A DNA stretch of 44,414 nucleotides from a virus. A program made the position numbers and the translations under genes. Under the pieces are notes generated by a model. It was not told where the DNA came from and made no database searches. It worked only from the letters and a program-made list of their open reading frames with translations. The stretch lies in the IMG/VR virus record IMGVR_UViG_3300036860_000262, positions 1 to 44,414 of that record; one strand, given 5' to 3'. This document shows positions 25,042 through 31,589 of the stretch, in pieces. How positions within the stretch are numbered: position 1 is the first letter of the stretch; each line of letters begins with the position of its first letter.

Positions 25042-25619
25042 AGCCCGGCCCGCAGCAGCCCTTGCTCGAGCGGCGTGAGCGCCCACTGCGCTCGCACGAC
25101 ATAGAACGGGCCGCCGAGGTGCGAGAGCAGCAGCGGGTCGACCGGCGGGACCGGTTCCCACTTCGCCTCGAACAGGATGTGATAGCGCGACAGGCTGCCC
25201 CGCGGCCGCAGCGCCGGCGGCACACTCGGGACCTGCGCCTTGCCGTCCGTCTGCCGCCACGGCGGCTCCGAGAACAGCACCCGCGGGTTGTGCGTCTGCT
25301 GCTGGATCGCGCCGCGCGTCGACCAGCGCCTCGGCCCGCGCGTAAACGAGACGCGGCCATCGGACCACCAGGCGTGGACGAAGGGCCAGTGCGCGCGCGC
25401 GATCGCGAGCTTGGGCAACCCACTCTCGAACAGCCCGCCCGATTGAATCGCGAGCGTCAGGTCGATCACCGTGTGCGGCCGCGTCATCTCGCGGAACGCT
25501 GTCGCCGCGAGCGTTTCGGCGCTCGTGGCCTGGCCGCTCTTCACGAGCTGCCGGTACTCGGCCCACTTCTGGTGCGCCTCCATCACCGTCGTGTTCAGCA
25601 CCGCGGACTCGATATTCAT
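25038..25619 (-). CDS. Unknown accessory protein, 193 residues
   Basis: ATG with AGGAGTATGAGCC upstream. It starts with a helical part (MNIESAVLNTTVMEAHQKWAEY). A mixed region rich in Trp and Arg follows (ARAHWPFVHAWWSDGRVSF) and ends with a hydrophobic helix-strand. Not recognised. Tight coupling to both neighbours (GTGA overlap downstream, 3-base gap upstream) suggests a co-expressed group with the 138-residue gene before it. Confidence 0.7.
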   Translation of the reverse strand: MNIESAVLNTTVMEAHQKWAEYRQLVKSGQATSAETLAATAFREMTRPHTVIDLTLAIQSGGLFESGLPKLAIARAHWPFVHAWWSDGRVSFTRGPRRWSTRGAIQQQTHNPRVLFSEPPWRQTDGKAQVPSVPPALRPRGSLSRYHILFEAKWEPVPPVDPLLLSHLGGPFYVVRAQWALTPLEQGLLRAGL

Positions 25620-25622
25620 GGC

Positions 25623-26039
25623 TCATACTCCTGCTCCCTTGGGCGGCACCGGCAGCAGCCGCTGCGACGTGAACTCGCCGCTCTGCAGCCGCGGCGCCGC
25701 GAACTCGTAGATCGTTTGATTGGTGTCGGGGACGACGATGAACCCGAGGAACTCCTGCTCGAACACCGCGATGCCGGCACGCACGGCCTCGAGCTTCGCC
25801 TTCACCACGAGCAACAGCGCGCGCCACCGCTGGCGGTCGCCCTGCGCCGTGCTCGTCTTGCTGCGCGGCAAGACGAATCGGATCTGCTTGCCCTGCCACA
25901 GAAACTCGACGCGATCCTGGAACGCGTCCCACCCGGTCGCGAACCCTTCGGCGCCGTGCTTGCGCAGCAACTGCTCGAGCTCCTGCTTTGTGCGATCGAC
26001 CGGCACGCGCGTGTCCTCGGCGAAGCGTCGCGTCGTCAT
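25623..26039 (-). CDS. Conserved phage hypothetical protein
   Basis: 138 residues. The central QRWRALLLVVKAKLEAVRAG, followed by IAVFEQEFLGFIVVPD and the end part AAPRLQSG, is a widely occurring pattern in phage and prophage early regions, with no known role. The N-terminus (RTKQELEQLLRKHGAEGFATG) is helical. The gene overlaps its upstream neighbour by four bases (ATGA). Confidence 0.8.
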   Translation of the reverse strand: MTTRRFAEDTRVPVDRTKQELEQLLRKHGAEGFATGWDAFQDRVEFLWQGKQIRFVLPRSKTSTAQGDRQRWRALLLVVKAKLEAVRAGIAVFEQEFLGFIVVPDTNQTIYEFAAPRLQSGEFTSQRLLPVPPKGAGV

Positions 26040-26272
26040 TCCGCCACGTCCACCTTGAGCCGATGGAGCAATTGGGCGGCGTCGAAATCGGCGTACACCG
26101 CGTCGCTCACGTGGTCGGCGGGATCGTTGAAGACGTGATCGATCGCCGGCGTGAGCTCGAGCAACGTGAGCACCGACGCCTTGATGTCGTCGATCCGCGC
26201 GCTGTGGTGCTTCGCCAGCGCCAAGAGCCCGATCAATTGCCAGTGCTCGGCCTTCGTGATCGTGGGCTTCAT
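26036..26272 (-). CDS. Small acidic helical protein, 78 residues
   Basis: The ATG at 26272 begins MKPTITKAEHWQLIGLLALA. The frame is open to 26416, but the extra part has the low G/C third positions of a non-coding frame. Helical throughout, with AARIDDIKASVLTLLELTPA-like segments and an acidic end. Common type in phage early regions. No function known. Confidence 0.7.
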   Translation of the reverse strand: MKPTITKAEHWQLIGLLALAKHHSARIDDIKASVLTLLELTPAIDHVFNDPADHVSDAVYADFDAAQLLHRLKVDVAE

Positions 26273-26277
26273 GGCCG

Positions 26278-26416
26278 TCAGATCGCGCCCTTGAGTGCGA
26301 TCGCCGCGTTCGCCGTCATTACCGCCTCGCGCAGCAGCCGCAGCGAGGCCTGCTGGTCCGCGCAGATCAGTGTGTTGTCGAGAATCGTCCTCGCCAGGTC
26401 GCTCCGCGGGCGTCAT
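26278..26416 (-). pseudogene. Small gene with an apparent one-base frame disruption
   Basis: An ATG at 26416 (ATGA overlap with the preceding gene) starts MTPAER. Six codons on, the coding signal moves to the neighbouring frame, which reads DLARTILDNTLICADQQASL, then RLLREAVMTANAAIALKGAI, and stops at 26278. That frame has about 39 of 44 G/C third positions but no start codon of its own. A single added base near 26398 would give a 46-residue protein. This could be a real mutation or a sequencing error. Confidence 0.55.
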
Positions 26417-26922
26417 CGCAGCGCCTCGAGCTGCTGCAGCGCGTGCCGCAGCCGATCGAAGGCCTCGAGGACGTCCCCACGCGCCTCCCGATAGTCGCGC
26501 GCGAGCGCGTGGAACGTCTCCAGGCGATCGTCGATCTCGACGCCGCAGAACTGCACGTCGGAGTACTGGTCCTCGGTCGGCGCCGTCAACAGCCGCACGC
26601 ACTCCTGCAGGACCTCGACGCGCGCGCGCACCTTCGCCGCGTCGAACGCGCTGTCCATGTCGAACGTTGGATCGTCACCGCGCTCGAGCACCGTCACGCA
26701 GGCCACGTGCCCGCGATCGCGGAACCACTGCACGCAGACGTCGACGAACGACCGCGCGAACGACCCGGCGCCGCCGTTGTTGCCCGGGTGCCGCAGCGCG
26801 AGCTGCAGCTGCCCACAGAGCTGCAGCATCTGCTCGGGCTGCAGGACGAACGACACCTCCTGCCGCAAGCGCTTCGCGTCCGTGATCTCGATCGCCATCT
26901 GTGTGACTAACAGCTCGCTCAT
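26413..26922 (-). CDS. Unknown accessory protein, 169 residues
   Basis: ATG with AAGGAGAAGCC upstream, one of the clearest sites in the block. It begins with a short strand-helix region (MSELLVTQMAIEITDAKRLRQ). The middle is mixed, with several cysteines (VDVCVQWF, VACVTVLERG, LQECVRLL, VQFCGVEI), and the C-terminal 60 residues are helical. A globular enzyme-like or binding protein. No family recognised. Confidence 0.75.
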   Translation of the reverse strand: MSELLVTQMAIEITDAKRLRQEVSFVLQPEQMLQLCGQLQLALRHPGNNGGAGSFARSFVDVCVQWFRDRGHVACVTVLERGDDPTFDMDSAFDAAKVRARVEVLQECVRLLTAPTEDQYSDVQFCGVEIDDRLETFHALARDYREARGDVLEAFDRLRHALQQLEALR

Positions 26923-26932
26923 GGCTTCTCCT

Positions 26933-27163
26933 TCAGTCGACGCGGACCGCCGTCATGTGATCGCGATCGCACGGCGTCGAGCCGTAGTGCCTGATCGCGC
27001 GCTGCGCGCTCGCCCGCGAGCGGAAGACCCACACCGGCGGGTGCGCGCCGCCGTGCAGCACGTGGCGCACCGTGCACCAGGTCCAATCGCGCAAGAGCAG
27101 CAGCCGCCCGCCGCCGTCGACATTCGTCGAATGGCCGAAGACCACCCATCGCTGCAGCCTCAC
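26933..27163 (-). CDS. Small beta-type protein, 76 residues
   Basis: GTG start overlapping the upstream stop (GTGA). The sequence RLQRWVVFGHSTNVDGGGRL, LLLRDWTWCTVRHVL, VWVFRSRASAQRAIRHYG resembles small phage proteins of the accessory group with a strand-loop-strand fold and a terminal helix. Unknown function. Confidence 0.7.
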   Translation of the reverse strand: MRLQRWVVFGHSTNVDGGGRLLLLRDWTWCTVRHVLHGGAHPPVWVFRSRASAQRAIRHYGSTPCDRDHMTAVRVD

Positions 27164-27477
27164 ACGTGGTGCGGGTGTCTCGCCAGCGTCACGCCGAACG
27201 TGCGCGCGAGCTCGACCCACGCGATCGCCGCCAGGCCGTTGACCGGGTGCTGCGCCATCGACAGCACCGACAGCGCCTCGACGAGCAGCTCGGCGCTCAC
27301 CTGCGCGAGCGTCGGCTGCAGGATGTGAATCAGGACCACGACGCGCTCCTCGCGCGAGAGCTGGTCGGTCGCGGCCGCGACGTCGAAGGCGGCCTGCGCC
27401 AGGCGCGGCTCGTCGTAGATCCTGGCGACCGCCGCGAAGGCCTCGCGCTTCACCTGCTCGAGCTCGTCGCTGCTCAT
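27160..27477 (-). CDS. Helical unknown protein, 105 residues
   Basis: ATG overlapping the preceding stop (ATGA). All-helical composition: SSDELEQVKREAFAAVARIY, RLAQAAFDVAAATDQLSREE, ELLVEALSVLSMAQHP. No cysteine and no basic patch. A likely small structural or interaction module of the accessory block, not assignable to a family. Confidence 0.7.
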   Translation of the reverse strand: MSSDELEQVKREAFAAVARIYDEPRLAQAAFDVAAATDQLSREERVVVLIHILQPTLAQVSAELLVEALSVLSMAQHPVNGLAAIAWVELARTFGVTLARHPHHV

Positions 27478-27728
27478 GGGCTCACCGCCGCGGGCGTCGG
27501 CTCGGGCATCAACGAGGCCGCGTCGACGGCGCGCGTCACGATCCGATCGCCGCACCGGAACCGGATCCGCACGCGCTTCGGCGAGTGCCCGACGACGATC
27601 GCCGGGATCCGGCCGTCGTCTCTGTCGCGTCTGGCGTCCTCGTAGCCGTAGGTGCCCGTGCCCGGCAGATAGCGCACCATCTGGTGCGTCGCGAAATCCT
27701 GTGGACGTCCCTGCGGTGTGCGTGCCAT
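27474..27728 (-). CDS. Small basic protein, 84 residues
   Basis: ATG with GAGGAGGGCGGAG upstream. Reads MARTPQGRPQDFATHQMVRY, followed by a short beta part (IPAIVVGHSPKRVRIRFRCG, DRIVTRAVDAASLMP). The latter looks like a small oligonucleotide-binding or SH3-type barrel. The family is not recognised. Confidence 0.7.
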   Translation of the reverse strand: MARTPQGRPQDFATHQMVRYLPGTGTYGYEDARRDRDDGRIPAIVVGHSPKRVRIRFRCGDRIVTRAVDAASLMPEPTPAAVSP

Positions 27729-27739
27729 CTCCGCCCTCC

Positions 27740-28144
27740 TCAGTTGAGCGGCCGGCCGGCCGCATCGGTGTCGAACATGAACGTGAGCTCGCGCACCAGG
27801 CGTCGCGCTGCGCGGGCGAGCTCCCGAGCGCGCACCGCGTTGTTGTGGGCGACGTTTGCCTCGATGTGATCGATCGTCTGAATCACCTTCGACCGCGACG
27901 TCGGCCTCGCGTTGAGCGCGATCGCCGCGGCGGTCGACAGCGCGCGCGCCTCGAGCTCGAGCAGCGCGTAGTCGCGCGTCCAGTCGCCCTCGAGCGGCTC
28001 GCCGCAGCGGTCACACGCGACGCGCCCGTCGCGCAGCAGGCGCTCGAGCGTCTTGCGATCGCCGGCGCCGGGCAGCTCCCACTGGTGCGCGTGGTACTGC
28101 ATCAGCCGCCGACAGCGCACGCACGCGCCCATGATGAACGGCAC
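27740..28144 (-). CDS. Zinc-ribbon protein with helical tail
   Basis: 134 residues. Two CxxC knuckles (ACVRCRRLM and ACDRCGEPLEG) separated by about 29 residues form a zinc ribbon. The remaining 80 residues are helical and basic. One of several zinc-ribbon proteins in this block. A DNA- or RNA-binding role is possible but not demonstrated. Confidence 0.75.
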   Translation of the reverse strand: MPFIMGACVRCRRLMQYHAHQWELPGAGDRKTLERLLRDGRVACDRCGEPLEGDWTRDYALLELEARALSTAAAIALNARPTSRSKVIQTIDHIEANVAHNNAVRARELARAARRLVRELTFMFDTDAAGRPLN

Positions 28145-28147
28145 GTG

Positions 28148-28312
28148 TCACCGCCCAGGTTTTTTGTATTGGTCGAGGCACCGCTTGCAGGCCGTACGGC
28201 CCGCGATCGCCGGCCGCGCCAGGCACCGCAGACACGTCCCGGTCGTGCGGGCCCGCGCCCGTCGACGTCGATTGTGCGCGCGCCACTCGGCGCGCTGCGC
28301 CTCACTGTGCAT
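28148..28312 (-). CDS. Small Arg-rich zinc-knuckle protein
   Basis: 54 residues from the ATG at 28312, which has GAGGAGGAGCG directly before it. A longer start at 28339 has none. An Arg-rich helix (RAEWRAHNRRRRARARTTG) is followed by CLRCLARPAIAGRTACKRCL, two CxxC pairs. The layout suits a small nucleic acid-binding protein. Confidence 0.75.
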   Translation of the reverse strand: MHSEAQRAEWRAHNRRRRARARTTGTCLRCLARPAIAGRTACKRCLDQYKKPGR

Positions 28313-28517
28313 CGCTCCTCCTCTCTCGCTCGTCGTCATCCTGTGCGCGCCACCGTGCGAGCGCCAGGAGCTCCGCGAGCGTCAGCTTGCGCACATGGCT
28401 GCAGTTGAAACACAGGTCAACGTCGACGGTCAGCACCCCCGTCGACCTCGCGATCGTGAACGTGACCAGGAGCTCGACGCCCTCAACGGTGTCGCTGCAG
28501 AGCAGGCAGCGCCTCAC
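28302..28517 (-). CDS. Zinc-ribbon protein, 71 residues
   Basis: GTG start overlapping the stop of the acidic-protein gene (GTGA). It starts MRRCLLCSDTVEGVELLV, has strands, and then LCFNCSHVRKLTLAELLAL: a complete two-knuckle ribbon with a C-terminal helix and an acidic/basic tail. Paired by coupling with the acidic gene. Confidence 0.75.
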   Translation of the reverse strand: MRRCLLCSDTVEGVELLVTFTIARSTGVLTVDVDLCFNCSHVRKLTLAELLALARWRAQDDDERERRSDAQ

Positions 28518-28723
28518 ACGCCCACGAGCGCGTCGACGTCGTCGACGACGTCGTCGAACTCGTCCTCCTCGTCGTCGCCGTTGTCGTCGTCGGGGTCGTC
28601 GTCATCGTCGTCGGGGTCGACCTCGTCGGGGTCGTCGTCGTCGTCATCACCACCAAGCCGCACGGGGCGGCCGCCGATCTCGTCGTCGTCGTCGTCGTCG
28701 TGTCGCAGGAACGGTGCGTCCAT
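28514..28723 (-). CDS. Extremely acidic Asp-rich protein
   Basis: 69 residues from the ATG at 28723, with GGAGGG five bases before it. About 37 of 70 codons (counting the GTG before the ATG) are Asp or Glu, mostly in runs of Asp, with only three Arg and one His. Calculated net charge is about minus 34. The DNA is a (GTC) trinucleotide repeat, so the Asp runs arise from a microsatellite. The sequence looks disordered. The charge would suit a DNA mimic of the Ocr/ArdA sort or a metal-binding linker protein. The role is inferred only. Confidence 0.7.
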   Translation of the reverse strand: MDAPFLRHDDDDDDEIGGRPVRLGGDDDDDDPDEVDPDDDDDDPDDDNGDDEEDEFDDVVDDVDALVGV

Positions 28724-28738
28724 CACAGCCCTCCGTTG

Positions 28739-28951
28739 TCAGTGCCCAATCGGTTGCACGTCGCGCGGTGTGAGCGCCCGCACCGCGCGCGCCGCCTCCT
28801 CGAGCGTCGCGATCGCGGCCAGACGCGCGGCCGCGAAGGTGTCCCCGCGGCCGACGCTGGCCAGGTCGGCGGAGCCCGGCCCGCTGAACCGGACGTGCAC
28901 TTCGTACGCGGGTTGCCGACCATCACGCCACTCGATCGCGATCGCCCTCAC
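28739..28951 (-). CDS. Small alpha/beta protein, 70 residues
   Basis: GTG start shortly after the previous stop. RAIAIEWRDGRQPAYEVHVR, then FSGPGSADLASVGRGDTFAA and a helix (ARLAAIATLEEAARAVRAL). A two-strand plus helix pattern common to short phage proteins resembling double-stranded RNA-binding folds. Unknown function. Confidence 0.7.
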   Translation of the reverse strand: MRAIAIEWRDGRQPAYEVHVRFSGPGSADLASVGRGDTFAAARLAAIATLEEAARAVRALTPRDVQPIGH

Positions 28952-28958
28952 GGCCCGA

Positions 28959-29129
28959 TCACCACGGGTCGTCGGGGTGCCGCCGGTGCGTGCGCAGCGC
29001 GTCGAGCTCTCGACCGATCGCGCGGCGCCGACGCCAGCGCAGTACCCGTCCCGTGAGCCACCAGGCGATCGGGAAGGTCACGGCGAACCCGGCGACCAGG
29101 CCGCCGATGAGTCGGATGGCTTCACACAT
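28959..29129 (-). CDS. Small single-span membrane protein
   Basis: 56 residues. ATG with GAGGGCGCG upstream. A hydrophobic segment (LIGGLVAGFAVTFPIAWWL) is followed by a strongly basic helix (RVLRWRRRRAIGRELDALR), so the C-terminus is predicted in the cytoplasm. Size fits small holin- or toxin-like phage membrane proteins. Place in the early block argues for membrane-targeted regulation rather than lysis. Confidence 0.7.
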   Translation of the reverse strand: MCEAIRLIGGLVAGFAVTFPIAWWLTGRVLRWRRRRAIGRELDALRTHRRHPDDPW

Positions 29130-29337
29130 CGCGCCCTCGAGCCACGATGAGCGCGGCGTCCTCGGTCGCTGCGGCCTCGGAGCGATACGGGCGACCGACC
29201 GTGAAGCTGTAGACCCACACGACACCGTCCGGTCCTCGGTCCGCACCGCGGAACGGAATCGCGATGCGCCAGGTATCGCCGACCTTGATCACGATCGCCG
29301 CCGGCGGTTCCGACCCCGAGAGTCGTGTGATGTCCAT
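29122..29337 (-). CDS. Small beta-type protein, 71 residues
   Basis: The ATG at 29337 overlaps the stop before it. The sequence MDITRLSGSEPPAAIVIKVG, DTWRIAIPFRGADRGPDGVV, WVYSFTVGRPYRSEAAATED shows five or so short strands with a final helix. No cysteine. Unknown. Confidence 0.7.
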   Translation of the reverse strand: MDITRLSGSEPPAAIVIKVGDTWRIAIPFRGADRGPDGVVWVYSFTVGRPYRSEAAATEDAALIVARGRDV

Positions 29338-29657
29338 CACCGCCCCGGGATCGCACCGGCGCCCGCCTCCTGCCCGCGCCGCCACCAGCCCCACTGCACC
29401 GCGCCCTTCGAGTACGGGTTCAGCCCGTTGCTCTCGTCGCGTGCGTCGCGCGCGCCGACCAGGAACCCGGTGAAGAACGCGCGCCGCATGTTCGGCGGCC
29501 GCGCGCCTCCGCGCGAGGTCTTCTCGTCCTTCCAGGCGACGTTGATCGGCTCACACGCCGAGCACAGCGTGCACGCGGAATCGACCCACGCGCAGCCGCC
29601 CGGGCAGGCGTCGACGTCGGTGCACTTGCACCATCGACAGGTGCCTCGCTTCAGCAT
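29337..29657 (-). CDS. Cys-rich phage protein with CPGGCAW motif
   Basis: 106 residues. ATG with GGAGCTGAC upstream. TCRWCKCTDVDACPGGCAWV, then CTLCSAC, is a motif shared by many small phage proteins of unknown role. At least eight cysteines in the first 35 residues suggest a double metal site. The C-terminal part (RAFFTGFLVGARDARDESNG, then NPYSKGAVQWGWWRRG) ends in a Trp-rich basic region, also seen in phage-borne short proteins. Confidence 0.8.
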   Translation of the reverse strand: MLKRGTCRWCKCTDVDACPGGCAWVDSACTLCSACEPINVAWKDEKTSRGGARPPNMRRAFFTGFLVGARDARDESNGLNPYSKGAVQWGWWRRGQEAGAGAIPGR

Positions 29658-29720
29658 GTCAGCTCCGTTCTCGTTGGCATGACACCTCCCAGGTAACCGT
29701 AACCAGCCTTATGCGATCCG

Positions 29721-30410
29721 TCAGGAAACCCGGTGTTTCCTGGCGGGGTGTGCTGCACGATCGTGGAGTGCCGCTTTCGCCATCTTCAACATGCGCGGGC
29801 CGTGCACCGCGAGCTGCTCGGCGACGACGCGGTCGATCGCGGTGTGGTCCGGCTCTTCGTAGCGCAGTGTCGTCGCGACGTTCCGATGGCCGGCGAACGT
29901 CTGCGCGTTGCGGATGCCGACGGCGCGCGACATCAACGTGATCGCCGTGCGCCGCCCGCTGTGCGAGCTCGCCTCGTCGAGCCCGATCGCGTCGAAGCCG
30001 AATCGGAAGACCGCCTGCACCGCCTTTGATCGCATGACTGCCTCCGTTGATTGCTTGCGGAAGTGGACGACGAAGAGATGCTCGTGGTGTGGCCGGGCCA
30101 CTGCGCGCAGCTGCTCGAGCGCCAAGCCGAGCGCGTTGGGGACGATGCGCAGGTCGCGGCCGCCGTAGCCGCCCTTCGACGCGGTGGCATGCAACTGCAG
30201 CCGCGGTCGCAGCTGCCACTCGGGCCCGTAGGCCATCTCCCAGCGCACGTTCCCGATCTCGACGGCGCGCAGCCCACACTCGAACGAAAGGCGCGCGATC
30301 ACTTCGTTGCGCTCCGGGTACGCCGTCGACGCGCACCAGGCGATGAACGCGCGCATGTCGGCGCGCTCGAGGATCGGCGCCTGGCCCTGCTTGGTGCGGC
30401 CGCCGTTCAT
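29721..30410 (-). CDS. Compact tyrosine recombinase, complete catalytic set
   Basis: 229 residues. ATG with GGAGACGAG upstream. It has the full set of tyrosine recombinase residues: R48 (GLRAVEI), K79 (TASKGG), H150 and R153 (SHSGRRT), H175 (FAGHRN) and Y184 (TTLRYEE). Only about 35 residues precede the catalytic domain, so the usual N-terminal arm- and core-binding domains are missing or very short. It is coded in the early lytic-direction block, not with the repressor. Dimer resolution, inversion or an alternative integrase role are possible. A perfect 8-bp inverted repeat overlaps its stop codon. Confidence 0.85.
   Translation of the reverse strand: MNGGRTKQGQAPILERADMRAFIAWCASTAYPERNEVIARLSFECGLRAVEIGNVRWEMAYGPEWQLRPRLQLHATASKGGYGGRDLRIVPNALGLALEQLRAVARPHHEHLFVVHFRKQSTEAVMRSKAVQAVFRFGFDAIGLDEASSHSGRRTAITLMSRAVGIRNAQTFAGHRNVATTLRYEEPDHTAIDRVVAEQLAVHGPRMLKMAKAALHDRAAHPARKHRVS
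29722..29742. repeat. Inverted repeat at the end of the compact recombinase gene
   Basis: CAGGAAAC, five bases, GTTTCCTG: a perfect 8-bp dyad that starts within the recombinase stop codon. No T-run follows on either strand, so it is not a standard intrinsic terminator. Size and spacing would also fit a crossover site for a tyrosine recombinase (two half-sites and a 5-base spacer), which is speculative. Confidence 0.5.
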
Positions 30411-30670
30411 GACGGCTCGTCTCCATGCCGGCCGGTGCGCGGCGTGGCAATCACCTTGGTTTCGTCAGAAATCGCATCAATCGAATGAAACAGCTCGACG
30501 ATGTGCCGCTCCGTCTCGCCGACAAAAATGCCGATCCGCCCGATCGGTTCGGTGAAGACGCCGATGTGCGTCTCGGAACCCAGGCTGATCGGTTCCCCGG
30601 CCTCGAGCCGGCGCACGTTCTCTGTCGTGAGGCCGATCAGCAGTAGCTCGCCGGCGCGCGCGATGATCAC
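30407..30670 (-). CDS. Small protein, 87 residues, carbon storage regulator-like
   Basis: GTG start overlapping the upstream stop (GTGA). The sequence IIARAGELLLIGLTTENVRR, LEAGEPISLGSE and a final IVELFHSIDAISDETK reads as short strands and a helix. The N-terminal strand pattern and 'L-x-L-x-x-G-E-x-I-x-L' resemble small regulatory phage proteins with a CsrA-like or other beta sandwich. It overlaps the recombinase start by four bases, so the two are co-translated. Function not assigned. Confidence 0.65.
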   Translation of the reverse strand: MIIARAGELLLIGLTTENVRRLEAGEPISLGSETHIGVFTEPIGRIGIFVGETERHIVELFHSIDAISDETKVIATPRTGRHGDEPS

Positions 30671-30918
30671 AGTGACTCCAGCGCGCGGTTACACGCGAAC
30701 CGAATGATGCGGAGCTCACGCCGACTGAAGGTGACCTTCGACACAATGTCGAGACGCACGTCGTCGTCGCTGTGGACGACCTCGAGAATCTGCATCAGCG
30801 TCGGCCCGAGCTCGACACCGATGCGATCAACGACGTGCTGGATCGCGTCGTGGACGTCCTGCGCGTTCGCGCTCGTCCCGAACTCGGGGTCGTAGCTATC
30901 GCTGACCGGACCTGGCAT
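30667..30918 (-). CDS. Helical unknown protein, 83 residues
   Basis: ATG with GGGAGGTCGTG upstream, so I prefer this start to the longer frame that runs to 31080. Helical and acidic: SANAQDVHDAIQHVVDRIGV, TLMQILEVVHSDDDVRLDIV, then a basic end (SRRELRIIRFACNRALESL). No domain recognised. It is coupled downstream to the 87-residue gene. Confidence 0.7.
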   Translation of the reverse strand: MPGPVSDSYDPEFGTSANAQDVHDAIQHVVDRIGVELGPTLMQILEVVHSDDDVRLDIVSKVTFSRRELRIIRFACNRALESL

Positions 30919-31090
30919 CACGACCTCCCTTCGCGTCACCGTCACACCCTTCCAGGCACCGCAGCTCTCTCGGGACGTGGCCGTGTGCGACGCGCTGCAC
31001 GTGGCCACACTCGAGCACCGCCAGATGCACGATCTGCTCGCCAGGCCTCGCGGCCGCGTCACGCTCCGTCCGAAACCCAATCACTGTCAT
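30896..31090 (-). CDS. Small Cys/His protein, 64 residues
   Basis: ATG with GAGGCCCCG upstream. IVHLAVLECGHVQRVAHGHV, then LRCLEGCDGDAKGG gives a likely zinc site (Cys, His and two later Cys). Its stop lies 23 bases inside the next gene. A frequent small-protein type in phage early regions. No function known. Confidence 0.7.
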   Translation of the reverse strand: MTVIGFRTERDAAARPGEQIVHLAVLECGHVQRVAHGHVPRELRCLEGCDGDAKGGRDARSGQR

Positions 31091-31338
31091 CGGGGCCTCG
31101 CTGTTGACGTGGAGCGGAGCCCGGGGATCGAACCCGGTTCGTCACCGTGGACCGGTGACTGCGCACCTTTCGCGCTCCGCGCGTGTATGGCATCCAGGCG
31201 CTGGCGTCGCTCTGCGTCCAGGTTGACGCCGCAGCAGCGGAAGGCCACGGCCTCGAGCTCGATCGCCAGTTGCGCCTCGTTCGCGCCCCAGGCCCGCTGC
31301 GAGAGGCGTCTGAGCTCGTCACCAAAGTCGGTAGTCAC
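31087..31338 (-). CDS. Small helical protein overlapping a tRNA-like element
   Basis: 83 residues from a GTG overlapping the previous stop. The first 55 residues are clearly coding (TTDFGDELRRLSQRAWGANE, LAIELEAVAFRCCGVNLDAE). The last 28 (SPVHGDEPGSIPGLRSTSTA) are what a tRNA gene looks like when translated, so the 3' end of the gene has been replaced by or has grown into the tRNA-like element. Function unknown. Confidence 0.6.
   Translation of the reverse strand: MTTDFGDELRRLSQRAWGANEAQLAIELEAVAFRCCGVNLDAERRQRLDAIHARSAKGAQSPVHGDEPGSIPGLRSTSTARPR
31110..31180 (-). tRNA. tRNA-like element with encoded CCA, atypical
   Basis: On the minus strand a 71-base cloverleaf can be drawn. Acceptor GCGGAGC pairs with GCTCCGC (7 bp). 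The T-arm is CCGGG-TTCGATC-CCCGG. The anticodon stem has 6 bp (GTCACC/GGTGAC) around the loop GGTCCAC. There is a minimal D-arm (GCG/CGC), then discriminator T and an encoded CCA. The middle bases would read UCC (Gly). However, position 33 is G instead of U, the D-arm is tiny and the usual 8-9 linker is absent. The 3' half is convincing. A functional tRNA, a degenerate one or a second tRNA-derived attachment site are all possible. Confidence 0.5.
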
Positions 31339-31589
31339 TTCGGCCCTCCGATCGTCGAATCTGTGCTTTTCGGCAAAAGCACCGATTGAGGCGCTTTCGG
31401 GCGCGATCGACGAACGCCCCTCAGCGCGGCTCTTGCTTCGCCGAGGACGTTCTCGTACGCCATCTCGAGCGCCTCGTCATACTTCAGGCCGTACGATCGC
31501 CATGAGCTCCGGCGTAGCTGCGCCGGCGTCATGTAGGCGCGGATGCGTTCGAGCGCCAGCCGGAACCGTTCCTCGCGCGATTCCCTCAT
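31335..31589 (-). CDS. Small basic protein, 84 residues
   Basis: ATG overlapping the stop before it. Helical and basic: RESREERFRLALERIRAYMT, then YGLKYDEALEMAYENVLGEA and an Arg/Lys-rich end. It lies between the HTH/zinc regulator and the tRNA-overlapping gene. No domain recognised. Confidence 0.7.
   Translation of the reverse strand: MRESREERFRLALERIRAYMTPAQLRRSSWRSYGLKYDEALEMAYENVLGEARAALRGVRRSRPKAPQSVLLPKSTDSTIGGPK

Noticed and set aside
28560-28700. GTC repeat tract as a CRISPR or tandem-repeat array
   Set aside because: Uninterrupted trinucleotide repeats without spacers. They code for Asp runs in a gene with a ribosome site.
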